Source of the DNA: Microthrixaceae bacterium
Lineage (GTDB): Bacteria > Actinomycetota > Acidimicrobiia > Acidimicrobiales > Microtrichaceae
NCBI GenBank assembly: GCA_023957995.1
Contig: JAMLGK010000002.1
Span: 310,001 to 374,000 of the forward strand
Length of the DNA: 64,000 nt
Direction: 5' to 3'
In this document: positions 7,427 to 15,867 of the stretch, in pieces
How positions within the stretch are numbered: the first letter of the stretch is position 1
How the letters are laid out: every line of letters starts with the position of its first letter
Position numbers and translations under genes: made by a program
Notes under the pieces: generated by a model
Databases searched by the model: none
What the model was told of the DNA's origin: nothing
The model's input: only the letters and a program-made list of their open reading frames with translations

Positions 7427-9192
7427 GTCGCCTCGATTATCACGACGACCTCGCCAGCGGTGACCGACTGGCCTGCTTCGACCTTCACCTCGGTGATGGT
7501 GCCGGCGACGTCCGCGGCGACGTTGTTCTCCATCTTCATGGCCTCGAGCACGACGAGGGTGTCGCCGACCGAGACGCTCTGACCGGCTTCGACCTCGACC
7601 TTCACGATCGTGCCCTGCATCGGGACCGCGACCTTGCCCGAACCGGCGGCCTCTGCTGCTCCGCCGCCGGATCCGCGGCGCCGCTTCGGACGGGGACGAG
7701 CTGCCGCGGGACCAGCTGAGAGCTGGCTCTCGGGCACGTACATCGCCACCTCGAACCGGCGTCCGTTCACCTCGACGTCCATGTTGCGCCGCACCTTGGG
7801 CTCTGCATCCTCCTCGGTCGGCGGAGCAACCGGCGTGGCGGTGATGCCGCTCAGGTCGAGCACCGTCTCGACCCACTTGGTCGAGTGCTCGACAGCAGCG
7901 AAATCGGGGTGGCGGAGGATCGCCAGGTCGGCGGGAATCACCGTGGCTATCCCCTCGATCTCCATCTCCTCGAGCGCCCTGATCATCCGGGCGATGGCCA
8001 CGTCGCGATCGCGGCCCCAGACGCACAGCTTGCCGGTCAGGTTGTCGTAGTACTGCGAGACCTCGTCGCCCGTCTCGTAGCCACCGTCCCAGCGGGTTCC
8101 GAAACCCGAGGGGGCGTGCAGCTTCGTGATGGTGCCGGGTGACGGAAGGAAGGCGCCTCCGGCGGTGTCCTCGGCGTTGATCCGGCACTCGATGGCGTGC
8201 CCCGAGATCTCGACCTCGTCCTGGGTCATCGGGAGCGGCTCACCGGCGGCGACCCGCAGCTGCAGCTCGACCAGGTCGACGCCCGTGACGAGCTCGCTCA
8301 CCGGGTGTTCCACCTGGAGTCGGGTGTTCATCTCCAGGTAGAAGTACTCGCCGTTCTCGTAGAGGAACTCCACGGTCCCCGCGTTCTCGTAGTCGCAACC
8401 GAGGGCGACCTTGACGGCATCCTCACCCATGGCGGTGAGGATCTCGTCGGGGATCCCGGGGGCCGGAGCCTCTTCGATCAACTTCTGGTGGCGGCGCTGC
8501 GCGGAGCAGTCGCGGGTGCCGAGGTAGACGGCGTTGCCGTGCTGGTCACAGACCAACTGCACCTCGACGTGGCGTGGATTGGTCAGGTAGCGCTCGAGGT
8601 AGCACTCGTCGCGCCCGAAGTACGCCGTGGCCTCGCGTTGGGCCGACTCCAGGGCCGAGGCGGCCTCGTCCGCGGACTCGACCACCTTCATGCCGCGGCC
8701 ACCGCCGCCGTAGGCAGCCTTGATCGCGACCGGGTAGCCGAACTCGGCACCGAAGTCGGTCACCTGGTCGACGCCCTCGATGAAGGTGCTGTCGCCGGGC
8801 ACTCCCTCGACGCCGACCTTCTCGGCAGCGGCGCGGGCGGAGATCTTGTCTCCCATGACCTCGATCGCTGCGGGCAGGGGACCGATGAACTTCACGCCCA
8901 TGTCGGTGATGGCCCGCGCGAAGTCGGCGTTCTCGGAGAAGAATCCGTAGCCGGGGTGAACCGCTTCGGCTCCCGAACGACGGATCACCTCCAGGATCTT
9001 CTCGGAGTCGATGTATGACTCTGCAGCGGTCTGACCACCGAGCGCGTACGCCTCGTCCGCCAGTCGGACGTGAAGGGCGTCACGGTCCAACTCCGAATAC
9101 ACGGCCACCGTGGAGATGCCCATTTCCCTGCAGGCGCGGATGACCCGGACTGCGATTTCTCCACGATTTGCTATCAACACTTTCGAAAACAC
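7423..9192 (-). CDS. accA3: Acyl-CoA carboxylase alpha subunit (biotin carboxylase plus BCCP)
   Basis: 589 residues. The N-terminal biotin carboxylase part (about 1-445) has ANRGEIAVR, HPGYGFFSEN, the ATP-grasp glycine loop YGGGGRGMK and the EMNTRLQVEHPV motif. A Pro/Arg/Gly-rich linker leads to a biotinyl domain with EAMKM near residue 545 carrying the biotin lysine. This is the actinobacterial two-domain alpha chain (AccA3/BccA type) that pairs with separate carboxyltransferase beta chains to make malonyl-CoA or methylmalonyl-CoA; no beta chain is present here. The start is GTG 9192. The gene is divergent from biotin ligase with a 16-base gap, a neat functional pairing. Confidence 0.93.
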   Translation of the reverse strand: MFSKVLIANRGEIAVRVIRACREMGISTVAVYSELDRDALHVRLADEAYALGGQTAAESYIDSEKILEVIRRSGAEAVHPGYGFFSENADFARAITDMGVKFIGPLPAAIEVMGDKISARAAAEKVGVEGVPGDSTFIEGVDQVTDFGAEFGYPVAIKAAYGGGGRGMKVVESADEAASALESAQREATAYFGRDECYLERYLTNPRHVEVQLVCDQHGNAVYLGTRDCSAQRRHQKLIEEAPAPGIPDEILTAMGEDAVKVALGCDYENAGTVEFLYENGEYFYLEMNTRLQVEHPVSELVTGVDLVELQLRVAAGEPLPMTQDEVEISGHAIECRINAEDTAGGAFLPSPGTITKLHAPSGFGTRWDGGYETGDEVSQYYDNLTGKLCVWGRDRDVAIARMIRALEEMEIEGIATVIPADLAILRHPDFAAVEHSTKWVETVLDLSGITATPVAPPTEEDAEPKVRRNMDVEVNGRRFEVAMYVPESQLSAGPAAARPRPKRRRGSGGGAAEAAGSGKVAVPMQGTIVKVEVEAGQSVSVGDTLVVLEAMKMENNVAADVAGTITEVKVEAGQSVTAGEVVVIIEAT

Positions 9193-9208
9193 GCTCTATC
9201 TTCTCCCC
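9193..9208. promoter_or_regulatory. 16-bp divergent start region of accA3 and birA
   Basis: Only 16 bases separate GTG (minus, 9192) from ATG (plus, 9209). For birA, TATCTT (9197-9202) is a good -10 six bases before ATG. For accA3 the opposite strand reads GATAGAGC directly before GTG. The two promoters must overlap, and each -35 lies in the other gene's coding sequence. Confidence 0.5.
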
Positions 9209-10018
9209 ATGAGCTTCTCCCGCGCCAAAGCGGCACTATCGGATTCTCGATTCAGCGAGCTCCGCTGGGTGGCCGAGACCGACTCGACCAACAGCGATGT
9301 GCAGTCCGCAATGACCTCGTCGGAGGGTCCTGCGGCACCCCGCGAGATGGTTGTCGTGGCGGACCACCAGCGGGAGGGCCGGGGCCGTCTGGGCCGCACC
9401 TGGGAGGCACCGAGCGGTGCCTCGTTGCTCATGACCATCGGCACCGCTGCGGACATTCCCGCCGCTCGTCGCGGTCTCCTCCTGGCCGCCATGTCGACAG
9501 CAGCTGCGGAAGCGGTCTCCGACACGACCGGGGTTCGGCTCGCGATCAAGTGGCCCAACGACCTGGTTTCGCCCGGTTCGGGCAGCGACGGAGGCGACCG
9601 AAAGGTGGCGGGTGTGCTGGCAGAATCGTTCGCGCTGCCCGGGGGCGGAACCGGATACGCGGTGGGCGTGGGCATCAACTGCAACTGGGTGAGCATCCCC
9701 GACGGCCTGGGCGGGGTGGCAGCGTCGCTGGACACGCTGTCGGGCGCCCCGGTCGACCGCGAGGCGCTGGCCGCTGGGACGGTTCTCGGATTCGAACGCC
9801 GACTCGGCGAACTCGTGGCGAGCGGCGCGGAGCTCCTCGAGGAGGCCCGGGCGCGATCGGCCACGATCGGTAGCGACGTGGTGGTGCGCACTCCCGAAGG
9901 TGAGGTGCGTGGCAGGGCGGTCGACCTCGACGGTGAAGGAGCCCTGTTGGTCGACGCCGGGGGTGCCTCTCCCGAGCGGATCGTGGTCGGCGACGTGCTC
10001 AAGCTCAGGCCGACCTGA
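9209..10018 (+). CDS. birA: Biotin--[acyl-CoA carboxylase] ligase
   Basis: 269 residues. It makes biotinyl-AMP and transfers biotin to the EAMKM lysine of the BCCP encoded next door. The catalytic core starts at once: ETDSTNSDVQ, GRGRLGRTW (biotinyl-AMP loop), ASLLMTI, KWPNDL and VGVGINCNW, followed by a small C-terminal SH3-like domain. There is no N-terminal winged helix, so it is a group I enzyme and not a DNA-binding repressor. ATG 9209 is chosen over upstream in-frame codons because those lie inside accA3 and add nothing family-like. Confidence 0.92.
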   Translation: MSFSRAKAALSDSRFSELRWVAETDSTNSDVQSAMTSSEGPAAPREMVVVADHQREGRGRLGRTWEAPSGASLLMTIGTAADIPAARRGLLLAAMSTAAAEAVSDTTGVRLAIKWPNDLVSPGSGSDGGDRKVAGVLAESFALPGGGTGYAVGVGINCNWVSIPDGLGGVAASLDTLSGAPVDREALAAGTVLGFERRLGELVASGAELLEEARARSATIGSDVVVRTPEGEVRGRAVDLDGEGALLVDAGGASPERIVVGDVLKLRPT

Positions 10019-10042
10019 CCGGAGTTGAGCCAGCAGCCCACC

Positions 10043-10912
10043 TCAGGGGTAGGCGTCGTCCCATGCGTCCATCGCCATCGAGGTCAGTGGGCCGGGGGTC
10101 GGGGCCATCGACCGCGAGTCCAGCACCCCGATGGGTTGGACCTCCCGGCCCGTCGACACCAGGAACGCCTCGGAGCATTCACCCAGCACACTCAGTGGCA
10201 GCGCCAGCTCCCGAACGGTCTCTCCCCGGTCGCGCAGGGCCCGCAGCAGGAGACGTCGGGTCACGCCGTCGAGGCAACCCGAATCGAGCGGTGGGGTGGC
10301 GAGCTCGCCGTCGACCTCCACGAAGATGTTGGTGCCGGTGCCCTCGCACAGCTCGCCGCGCGTGTTGGCGAACAGTGCTTCGGAGGCACCGGCCCGGCGG
10401 GCTCTCGCGAGGGCCACGACGTTCTCCGCGTAGCTGGTTGTCTTGAGGCCCGACAGCGCTCCGCGCTCGTTGCGGGTCCATGGGACTGTGATGACCGCGG
10501 TTGGTTCGCGGCTGAGCGACATCGGTGAGGCCGTGATGAGCAGGGTCGGGTCGGCACTGCCCCGATCGGAGCCCGCTGGGCCCGGCCCGGTGGTGGCGGT
10601 CACCCGTACTCGCCCGACAGTGGACCCGCCGGCCAACTCGGCCCACCTGCGGGCCACCTCGTGCACGGCTGCGGACACCTGCGTCCGCGATGGGCACGGA
10701 GCCATTCCGAGCCCCGCCGCACTCTGTTGCAGGCGATCCAGGTGCGGCTCCAGTGCGAACGGATGAGCTCCGACGGTCTTGATCGTCTCGAACACGCCGT
10801 CGCCGACCGTGAGCCCGTGATCGTCCCATCGGAGACTCGCCTGCCCGGGATCGACCACCTCCCCGTTCAGCCAGACGATCGCTCCGCTGGTGCTGGAGAT
10901 GTTCTCGCTCAT
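10043..10912 (-). CDS. pabC: Aminotransferase class IV, probable 4-amino-4-deoxychorismate lyase
   Basis: 289 residues of PLP fold type IV. SLRWDDHGLTVGDGVFETI is the family N-terminal motif. The PLP lysine is in GLKTTSYAENV, and EGTGTNIFVE is the cofactor-phosphate loop. Adjacency to the chorismate-binding PabB gene argues for 4-amino-4-deoxychorismate lyase, which releases pyruvate and p-aminobenzoate for folate. A D-amino-acid or branched-chain aminotransferase is the alternative. It follows pabB on the same strand, 54 bases downstream. The hexamer AATGAT six bases before ATG is a weak -10. Confidence 0.78.
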   Translation of the reverse strand: MSENISSTSGAIVWLNGEVVDPGQASLRWDDHGLTVGDGVFETIKTVGAHPFALEPHLDRLQQSAAGLGMAPCPSRTQVSAAVHEVARRWAELAGGSTVGRVRVTATTGPGPAGSDRGSADPTLLITASPMSLSREPTAVITVPWTRNERGALSGLKTTSYAENVVALARARRAGASEALFANTRGELCEGTGTNIFVEVDGELATPPLDSGCLDGVTRRLLLRALRDRGETVRELALPLSVLGECSEAFLVSTGREVQPIGVLDSRSMAPTPGPLTSMAMDAWDDAYP

Positions 10913-10966
10913 CGGGCAATCATTCCAGAGTGTCGAGCCCGCATCGGTGTGAGGGTCCGGGTGCGA

Positions 10967-12004
10967 TCAGGTCCGGGAGGAAGCGACCCTCAGCAGGTTG
11001 GCTGCCTTCAGTTCGGTCTCGTCCCATTCCCCGTCGGCGTCGGATTCCCACGTGATCGCTCCTCCGGTGCCGAAGTTGAGCTCGCCCTCGGCCATCCAGA
11101 ACGTGCGGATCGCCACGTTCAACTCACCTCGCCGGGTCTCCGCGTCCACCCAGCCGATCGCCCCGCAGTACGGTCCCCGGGGTTCGGGTTCGAGCTCTCC
11201 AATGACCTCGAGCGCAGCGATCTTCGGGGCCCCGGTGACCGAGCCCGGCGGGAAGGTGGCGCGAATGGTCTCCGCCCAACCCGTCCCTGGACGCAACCTG
11301 CCTTCCACGGTGGACACCAGGTGGAACAGCCCCGGGTGTTCCTCGAGCGAGAACAGCGCTGGTACCGATACCGAACCCCACTCGCAGACCCGTCCGAGGT
11401 CGTTGCGCACCAGGTCGACGATCATCAGGTTCTCGGCCCGGTCCTTGTCGAGGAAGCCGTCGGGGCTCGATGCCGTGCCCTTGATGGGCGAGGACCAGAC
11501 CCGGTTCCCGTCGCGGGCCAGAAACAGTTCCGGGGACGCGCTCGCCACCTCGACGCCGATCTCCGGCAGTCGCACCACGGCCGCATAGGGCGCGGGGTTG
11601 CCGGCGGCGAGGGCTGCACCGAGGGCCGCCACGTCGCTGGTGCCGCGCCCCCGGGCTGCGCCTGGCGTCGCCCCTGCCATCGGGTTGCGGAGCCTGCGAG
11701 TGAGGTTCACCTGGTAGACGCCGCCCTCGGCGATCCGTTCGCGGACGCTGCCGACCGCACGGGTGAAGCCCGCCCGGTCGAGGCTGCTGCTCCAACCGGA
11801 GATGTCGGGGCCGCTCCATGTCGGCCCGGGCCACGGCCGAGCACTGCGAACCTGCGAGAAGCGAGCGCACACCGGTGCTCCGTCGAAGGGAAGCAGTACC
11901 GCCCAGAAGCCCCGGGAGTCGAGTGCCTCCAGGTCGCTCGTGAGGTCCTCGAGCCCCGTGCACAGTCTGTTCCCCACCACGGCTAGGGGAGTGGCCGGGT
12001 CCAT
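10967..12004 (-). CDS. pabB: Aminodeoxychorismate synthase component I
   Basis: 345 residues, chorismate-binding family. Motifs: SPIKGTASS (the PIKGT loop with the PabB-type lysine), DLVRNDLGRVC, FPPGSVTGAPK and the C-terminal YCGAIGWVD. It converts chorismate plus ammonia to 4-amino-4-deoxychorismate. No PabA glutaminase domain is fused, so the amidotransferase partner must be elsewhere. The protein is shorter than E. coli PabB and starts late, leaving a reduced N-terminal domain. ATG 12004 is chosen because TAGGAT sits seven bases upstream. Anthranilate or isochorismate synthase is less likely given the pabC neighbour. Confidence 0.83.
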   Translation of the reverse strand: MDPATPLAVVGNRLCTGLEDLTSDLEALDSRGFWAVLLPFDGAPVCARFSQVRSARPWPGPTWSGPDISGWSSSLDRAGFTRAVGSVRERIAEGGVYQVNLTRRLRNPMAGATPGAARGRGTSDVAALGAALAAGNPAPYAAVVRLPEIGVEVASASPELFLARDGNRVWSSPIKGTASSPDGFLDKDRAENLMIVDLVRNDLGRVCEWGSVSVPALFSLEEHPGLFHLVSTVEGRLRPGTGWAETIRATFPPGSVTGAPKIAALEVIGELEPEPRGPYCGAIGWVDAETRRGELNVAIRTFWMAEGELNFGTGGAITWESDADGEWDETELKAANLLRVASSRT

Positions 12005-12011
12005 GGGCCCG

Positions 12012-12017
12012 ATCCTA
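12012..12017 (-). promoter_or_regulatory. -10 element TAGGAT for pabB
   Basis: On the minus strand TAGGAT is followed by seven bases and ATG 12004. This leaderless arrangement helped choose the start. Confidence 0.5.
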
Positions 12018-12079
12018 TGGAGCATCGCGAACGCGGCCCGCACCTGCCGGCATGCCATCGGATGGGAACACGCCGCTGC

Positions 12080-12085
12080 TAGGTT
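12080..12085 (+). promoter_or_regulatory. -10 element TAGGTT for the LCP gene
   Basis: TAGGTT lies eight bases before GTG 12094. If correct, an upstream in-frame ATG at 12052 is not used. Confidence 0.45.
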
Positions 12086-12093
12086 CGGCAACC

Positions 12094-13650
12094 GTGGGAA
12101 CCGGCGGGAAACTCCGGCGCACCTGGCCCCAGCGTCTGCTCCTGGGATTCAACGCGCTCCTGGTCGTCGCATGTCTCGGCGCGGCCGCAGCCCTGTACAC
12201 CTTCCAGGACAAGCTGGCCTCGGTGGACACGGTTGCGATCGACTCGTCGGCTGCAGCACCGCTCGACCCGGGCCAGGTTCGCAACGTCCTGATCATCGGC
12301 ACCGATTCGGCAGCGAACCTCGACGAGGACGACCCGGTCAACAACGGCCGTGAGGGCGAACACCTCGCGGACGTGATCATGATCATGCGCATCGATCCGA
12401 CCAACGGCACTGCGCGGCTGCTGTCGATCCCCCGCGACACCCGGGTTGCGATCGCTCCCACGGGTGGCATGGGCAAGATCAACGCAGCGATGGCCGGAGT
12501 GGACGGTCCCCGCAATCTCATCGACACCATACGCAGGAACTTCGGCATCTCGATCGACAACTACGTCGAGGTGGACTTCGCGGCCTTCAAGGACCTGGTG
12601 GAGCAATTGGGAGGGGTGCCGGTGTACTTCGCTGCACCTGTCAGGGACAAGCGCAGCGGCCTCTTCGTCGAAGAGCCGGGGTGTGTCGTGCTCGGGCCCG
12701 ACCAGGCTCTGGCATATGCCCGTTCGCGGTACTTCGAGTACAAGGATTCCGACGGCCGCTGGCGGACCGACCAGACCAGTGACCTCGGTCGGATCACCCG
12801 CCAGCAGGACTTCATCAAGAGGTCGATGAGGCGGGCATCCGAAGCAGGGCTGCGCAACCCCGGTACCGCGATCGGGATCGTCGATGCTGCTACCGGAGCG
12901 GTGAAGATGGACGACACCCTGGCGGTGGGGACGATCCTCGACCTGGTGGAGGTCTTCCGCACCTTCAATCCCGACGAACTGGAGACCCAGCAGATAGTGA
13001 CGGTGGGTGAGAACAGGGGCGGGATCGCCTACCAGGAGGTCGTCTGGGACGAGACGATGCCCATGCTGTTGCCCATGTGGGGCTTCGACCAGAACGAGGT
13101 GCTCACCAACAACGACATCGTCGTCGACGTCGTCGGCTCCAGGTCCGACACCGAGGCGGCCGAACTGCTGACCACGGCACTGGACGGGGTCGGATTCGAT
13201 GCCAGCGTGTTGGTCTCCCGGTACTCGCCCTCGGGGACCACGATCACCTTCGGGGACGCCGGTTTCGAAGCGGCCCAGACGCTCGCCACGTACCTCGAGG
13301 ACGAGCCGGAGCTCATCTACGACGACGACATCGTCGGACCCCGGCTGGAGCTCACCATCGGTGACGATTTCGGCGGCGTGCGACAGGAGCCGATCCCGGT
13401 CGCAGAGTTGCCACAGAGCGTACTGACCCCACCGTCGGACTACTCCGAGGCGGCAGCCGATGCTGCGCTCGAGGCCGAGGAGGCACAGGAGGCAGCCGAC
13501 GAGGCCGCCGGTGACGGAGATGCATCCGAGGACACCACCACGACGCTCCCGGCCGACGACGACCCTGCGTTCGTCCAGGCAGCCGAGGCCGAGGGCGCTC
13601 CTCCGGGCCTGGTGCCGACCGATCCGGTCAGAGCGGCTGAGTGCAGATAG
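12094..13650 (+). CDS. LytR-CpsA-Psr family cell-wall glycopolymer ligase
   Basis: 518 residues. One N-terminal membrane segment (about 12-32) anchors an extracellular LCP domain at about 55-250: NVLIIGTDS, ADVIMIMRIDP, SIPRDTRV and ALAYARSRY carry the conserved Arg and Asp residues that bind polyprenyl pyrophosphate. A LytR_C-type domain follows (about 325-420: IVVDVVGSRSDTEAAELL), then an acidic Ala/Glu/Thr tail. LCP enzymes transfer undecaprenyl-linked glycopolymers to peptidoglycan. That fits the glycosyltransferase-rich neighbourhood: it could attach the fucose- or rhamnose-containing polymer made here (inference). M. tuberculosis Lcp1 (Rv3267) sits in the equivalent place. ATG 12052 is the alternative start. 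Confidence 0.88.
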   Translation: MGTGGKLRRTWPQRLLLGFNALLVVACLGAAAALYTFQDKLASVDTVAIDSSAAAPLDPGQVRNVLIIGTDSAANLDEDDPVNNGREGEHLADVIMIMRIDPTNGTARLLSIPRDTRVAIAPTGGMGKINAAMAGVDGPRNLIDTIRRNFGISIDNYVEVDFAAFKDLVEQLGGVPVYFAAPVRDKRSGLFVEEPGCVVLGPDQALAYARSRYFEYKDSDGRWRTDQTSDLGRITRQQDFIKRSMRRASEAGLRNPGTAIGIVDAATGAVKMDDTLAVGTILDLVEVFRTFNPDELETQQIVTVGENRGGIAYQEVVWDETMPMLLPMWGFDQNEVLTNNDIVVDVVGSRSDTEAAELLTTALDGVGFDASVLVSRYSPSGTTITFGDAGFEAAQTLATYLEDEPELIYDDDIVGPRLELTIGDDFGGVRQEPIPVAELPQSVLTPPSDYSEAAADAALEAEEAQEAADEAAGDGDASEDTTTTLPADDDPAFVQAAEAEGAPPGLVPTDPVRAAECR

Positions 13651-13668
13651 GGCTCGTCGGACGAGTTG

Positions 13669-14631
13669 CTAGTTGGTGCGGGATTCGGCCAGGTCCCGGT
13701 TGGCCCGGTACCAGTCGATCGTCCGACGGAGGCCTTCCCTGAAGTCCACCTTGGCGACGAAACCGAACTCTTCGCGCGCTCGTGACGGGTCCACCCGGCG
13801 CCTGGGTTGACCGTCGGGTTTCGAGGTGTCCCAGCGGACCTCACCGTCGAAACCGACCGCTTCGGTGATGATGCCGACGAGGTCGCGGATGGGCATCTCC
13901 TCGTCGGTGCCGAGGTTCACGGGGTCGGCCCGGTCGTAGTGCTCGGCCGCCAGCAGGACCCCCTCGGCAGCATCGTCCACGAAGAGGAACTCTCGGCTGG
14001 CCGAACCGGTGCCCCAGACCTCGATGTGGTCCGAGCCGCTCTCCTGGGCGTCCACGCACTTCTTGATCAACGCAGGGATCACGTGGCTCACCGACGGATG
14101 GAACTTGTCGCCCGGTCCGTAGAGGTTGGTGGGCATCAGGTAGATCGCCGACTGACCGTACTGGTCGCGGTTGGCCTGCATCTGGGTGAGCTGCGCCAGC
14201 TTCGCCACGCCATAGGGGGCGTTGGTCTCCTCGGGGTAGCCGTGCCAGAGGGAATCCTCACTGAAGGGCACCGGCGTGTGCTTGGGGTACGAGCAGATGG
14301 TGCCCAACATGACCGTCTTGGGGGTCTCTGCACGGCGAGCAGCTTCCAGCACGTGGGTGCCCATGAGCAGATTGTCGAGGTACAGATCTGCGGGACGCTC
14401 GCGGTTGGCTCCGATCCCGCCGACGCTCGCTGCCAGATGGATGATCACGTCAGGGCTCTCGTCGGTGACGAGCGACTCCGTCGCGGTGCGGTCGCGCAGG
14501 TCCACCTCGGCGGCACGGGGCGCCGAGACCTGCCGGGCGCCGCGGGCCTCGAGCCCGGCCAGCACGGCCTGTCCGAGGAATCCGCCGCCGCCGGTCACCA
14601 GAACACGTTTTGCGGGCCAGTAGCTGCTCAC
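13669..14631 (-). CDS. fcl: GDP-L-fucose synthase
   Basis: 320 residues, extended SDR. It epimerises and reduces GDP-4-keto-6-deoxymannose to GDP-L-fucose with NADPH. Motifs: VLVTGGGGFLG, the catalytic segment LGTICSYPKH with the conserved Cys (the serine of other Fcl proteins is Thr here), YGVAK for Tyr and Lys, MPTNLYGPGDKFHPSVSHVIPAL typical of Fcl, and REFLFVDD. GTG 14631 is chosen since the Rossmann motif follows ten residues later and TAGCGT lies seven bases upstream. Its substrate would come from Gmd, 9 kb away. Confidence 0.92.
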   Translation of the reverse strand: MSSYWPAKRVLVTGGGGFLGQAVLAGLEARGARQVSAPRAAEVDLRDRTATESLVTDESPDVIIHLAASVGGIGANRERPADLYLDNLLMGTHVLEAARRAETPKTVMLGTICSYPKHTPVPFSEDSLWHGYPEETNAPYGVAKLAQLTQMQANRDQYGQSAIYLMPTNLYGPGDKFHPSVSHVIPALIKKCVDAQESGSDHIEVWGTGSASREFLFVDDAAEGVLLAAEHYDRADPVNLGTDEEMPIRDLVGIITEAVGFDGEVRWDTSKPDGQPRRRVDPSRAREEFGFVAKVDFREGLRRTIDWYRANRDLAESRTN

Positions 14632-14638
14632 AGGCCAG

Positions 14639-14644
14639 ACGCTA
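14639..14644 (-). promoter_or_regulatory. -10 element TAGCGT for fcl
   Basis: TAGCGT on the minus strand, seven bases before GTG 14631, with no Shine-Dalgarno sequence. Leaderless pattern. Confidence 0.5.
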
Positions 14645-14751
14645 CAGGCCACCGGTGGCACCAATGGCATGAGGGCCCCGGTACAGCCCAACTCGGGTGC
14701 GGCGTCCCGGGTGGCGCCGCCGGACATGCGGCTGATGGGAGAATCAAACCG

Positions 14752-15867
14752 ATGTCTGCTCCGATACGGGTCGCCATGACCCTCACCCAGGACTGGCACG
14801 AGGTGCCCGGTGGTACCGCCGTGGCAGCCAATGAACTCGCCCGCGAGCTCGGCGCGCGCGATGAGGTGGACCTGGTCGGAGTCGTCCCTCCCGGAACTCC
14901 CACCGAAGGGTTCGAGCCCCCGGTCCCGACCGTCGGACTCCGCCTGGGACCCCCACTGCTGTACGACTCCTGGACCACCGTGCGTCGCCCCCGTGTCGCC
15001 GCGGCGGTACGCGGGGTGCAGATCGTCCACAGCACCGTGCCGATAGCGGTGCCCCGCGAGCAGGTGCCGGTCGTCGCCACTGTGCACGACCTGCTGCCGA
15101 TCACGATGCCCGGCTCCTTCACCAGGCGGGGAGTGAGGATGATGCGCAAGGGCCTCGAACGCATCCGGACCGAGGCAGCCATGGTGATGGTCCCCAGCGA
15201 GATGGGATTGCGGACCTTCTGCGACCACGGTTTCGATCGCTCTCGCCTGCGGGTCGTACCTCTGGGTGTGCGCGTGGTGGAGCCGCCGGAGCCGCAGGTC
15301 GTCGCCGAGGTGCTGGCCAGGCACCGCCTGGAGCCGCCGTACGTGCTGTTCGTCGGCACCGAGGAGCCACGCAAGGGACTCGACGTGCTCGCCCGCGCAA
15401 TGGCGAGACTCGACCGCCGCGGGCTCACCCTCGCGCTGGCCGGCCCCGCTGGCTGGGGGGACTCGGGACTGGATGACCTCTCGAGCCTGATCGGCCAGGG
15501 CGACCGCGTCCGGCGACTCGGATTCGTCAGTGACGGCGATCTGGCTGCCATCCGGGCCGGCGCGTCGGTCTGTGCACTGCCTTCACGTGGGGAGGGATTC
15601 GGTCTGCCCGCGCTGGAGGCCATGGCGACGGGTGTGCCGTTGGTGACCACGCGTGGAACACCGATGGAAGAGGTGGCGGATGGGGCGGCCCTGTTGGTTC
15701 CGGTGGGCGATGTGGGTGCCCTGACCCAGGCGCTGGAGGATGTTCTGGGTGATCCGGAACTGGCCGAACGGATGAGGAGCGACGGTCTTCGACGATCAGC
15801 GCTCTACAGCTGGGCGCACAGCGCAGATCTGGTGCTCGACATCTACCGCGAGGTGCTGGCGGGGTGA
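14752..15867 (+). CDS. GT4 glycosyltransferase
   Basis: 371 residues, GT-B fold. The N-terminal half has GGTAVAANELARELG and VVATVHDLLPITMPGSF. The C-terminal GT4 domain has YVLFVGTEEPRKGLDVL, a GPAGWGDSG loop, LGFVSDGDLAAI and SRGEGFGLPALEAMATGVP, whose EGFGLPALEAM is the nucleotide-sugar E-x7-E motif. The tail YSWAHSADLVLDIYREV is the classic C-terminal helix. It is probably a cytosolic enzyme adding hexose (mannose is common for such proteins) to a lipid-linked glycan. A four-base GTGA overlap joins it to the next GT4 gene. Confidence 0.85.
   Translation: MSAPIRVAMTLTQDWHEVPGGTAVAANELARELGARDEVDLVGVVPPGTPTEGFEPPVPTVGLRLGPPLLYDSWTTVRRPRVAAAVRGVQIVHSTVPIAVPREQVPVVATVHDLLPITMPGSFTRRGVRMMRKGLERIRTEAAMVMVPSEMGLRTFCDHGFDRSRLRVVPLGVRVVEPPEPQVVAEVLARHRLEPPYVLFVGTEEPRKGLDVLARAMARLDRRGLTLALAGPAGWGDSGLDDLSSLIGQGDRVRRLGFVSDGDLAAIRAGASVCALPSRGEGFGLPALEAMATGVPLVTTRGTPMEEVADGAALLVPVGDVGALTQALEDVLGDPELAERMRSDGLRRSALYSWAHSADLVLDIYREVLAG

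Noticed and set aside
9209..10018. BirA as a biotin-responsive repressor of accA3.
   Set aside because: The protein has no N-terminal helix-turn-helix; the catalytic domain starts at once.
13669..15324. Minus-strand frame extending fcl by 231 residues.
   Set aside because: The extension is antisense to a GT4 gene and lacks family motifs; a leaderless GTG at 14631 gives a standard Fcl length.
13807..15867. A longer plus-strand frame that would extend the GT4 gene upstream of 14752 by 315 residues.
   Set aside because: The extra part is antisense to fcl, has no glycosyltransferase motif, and the normal N-terminus IRVAMTLTQDW begins at ATG 14752.
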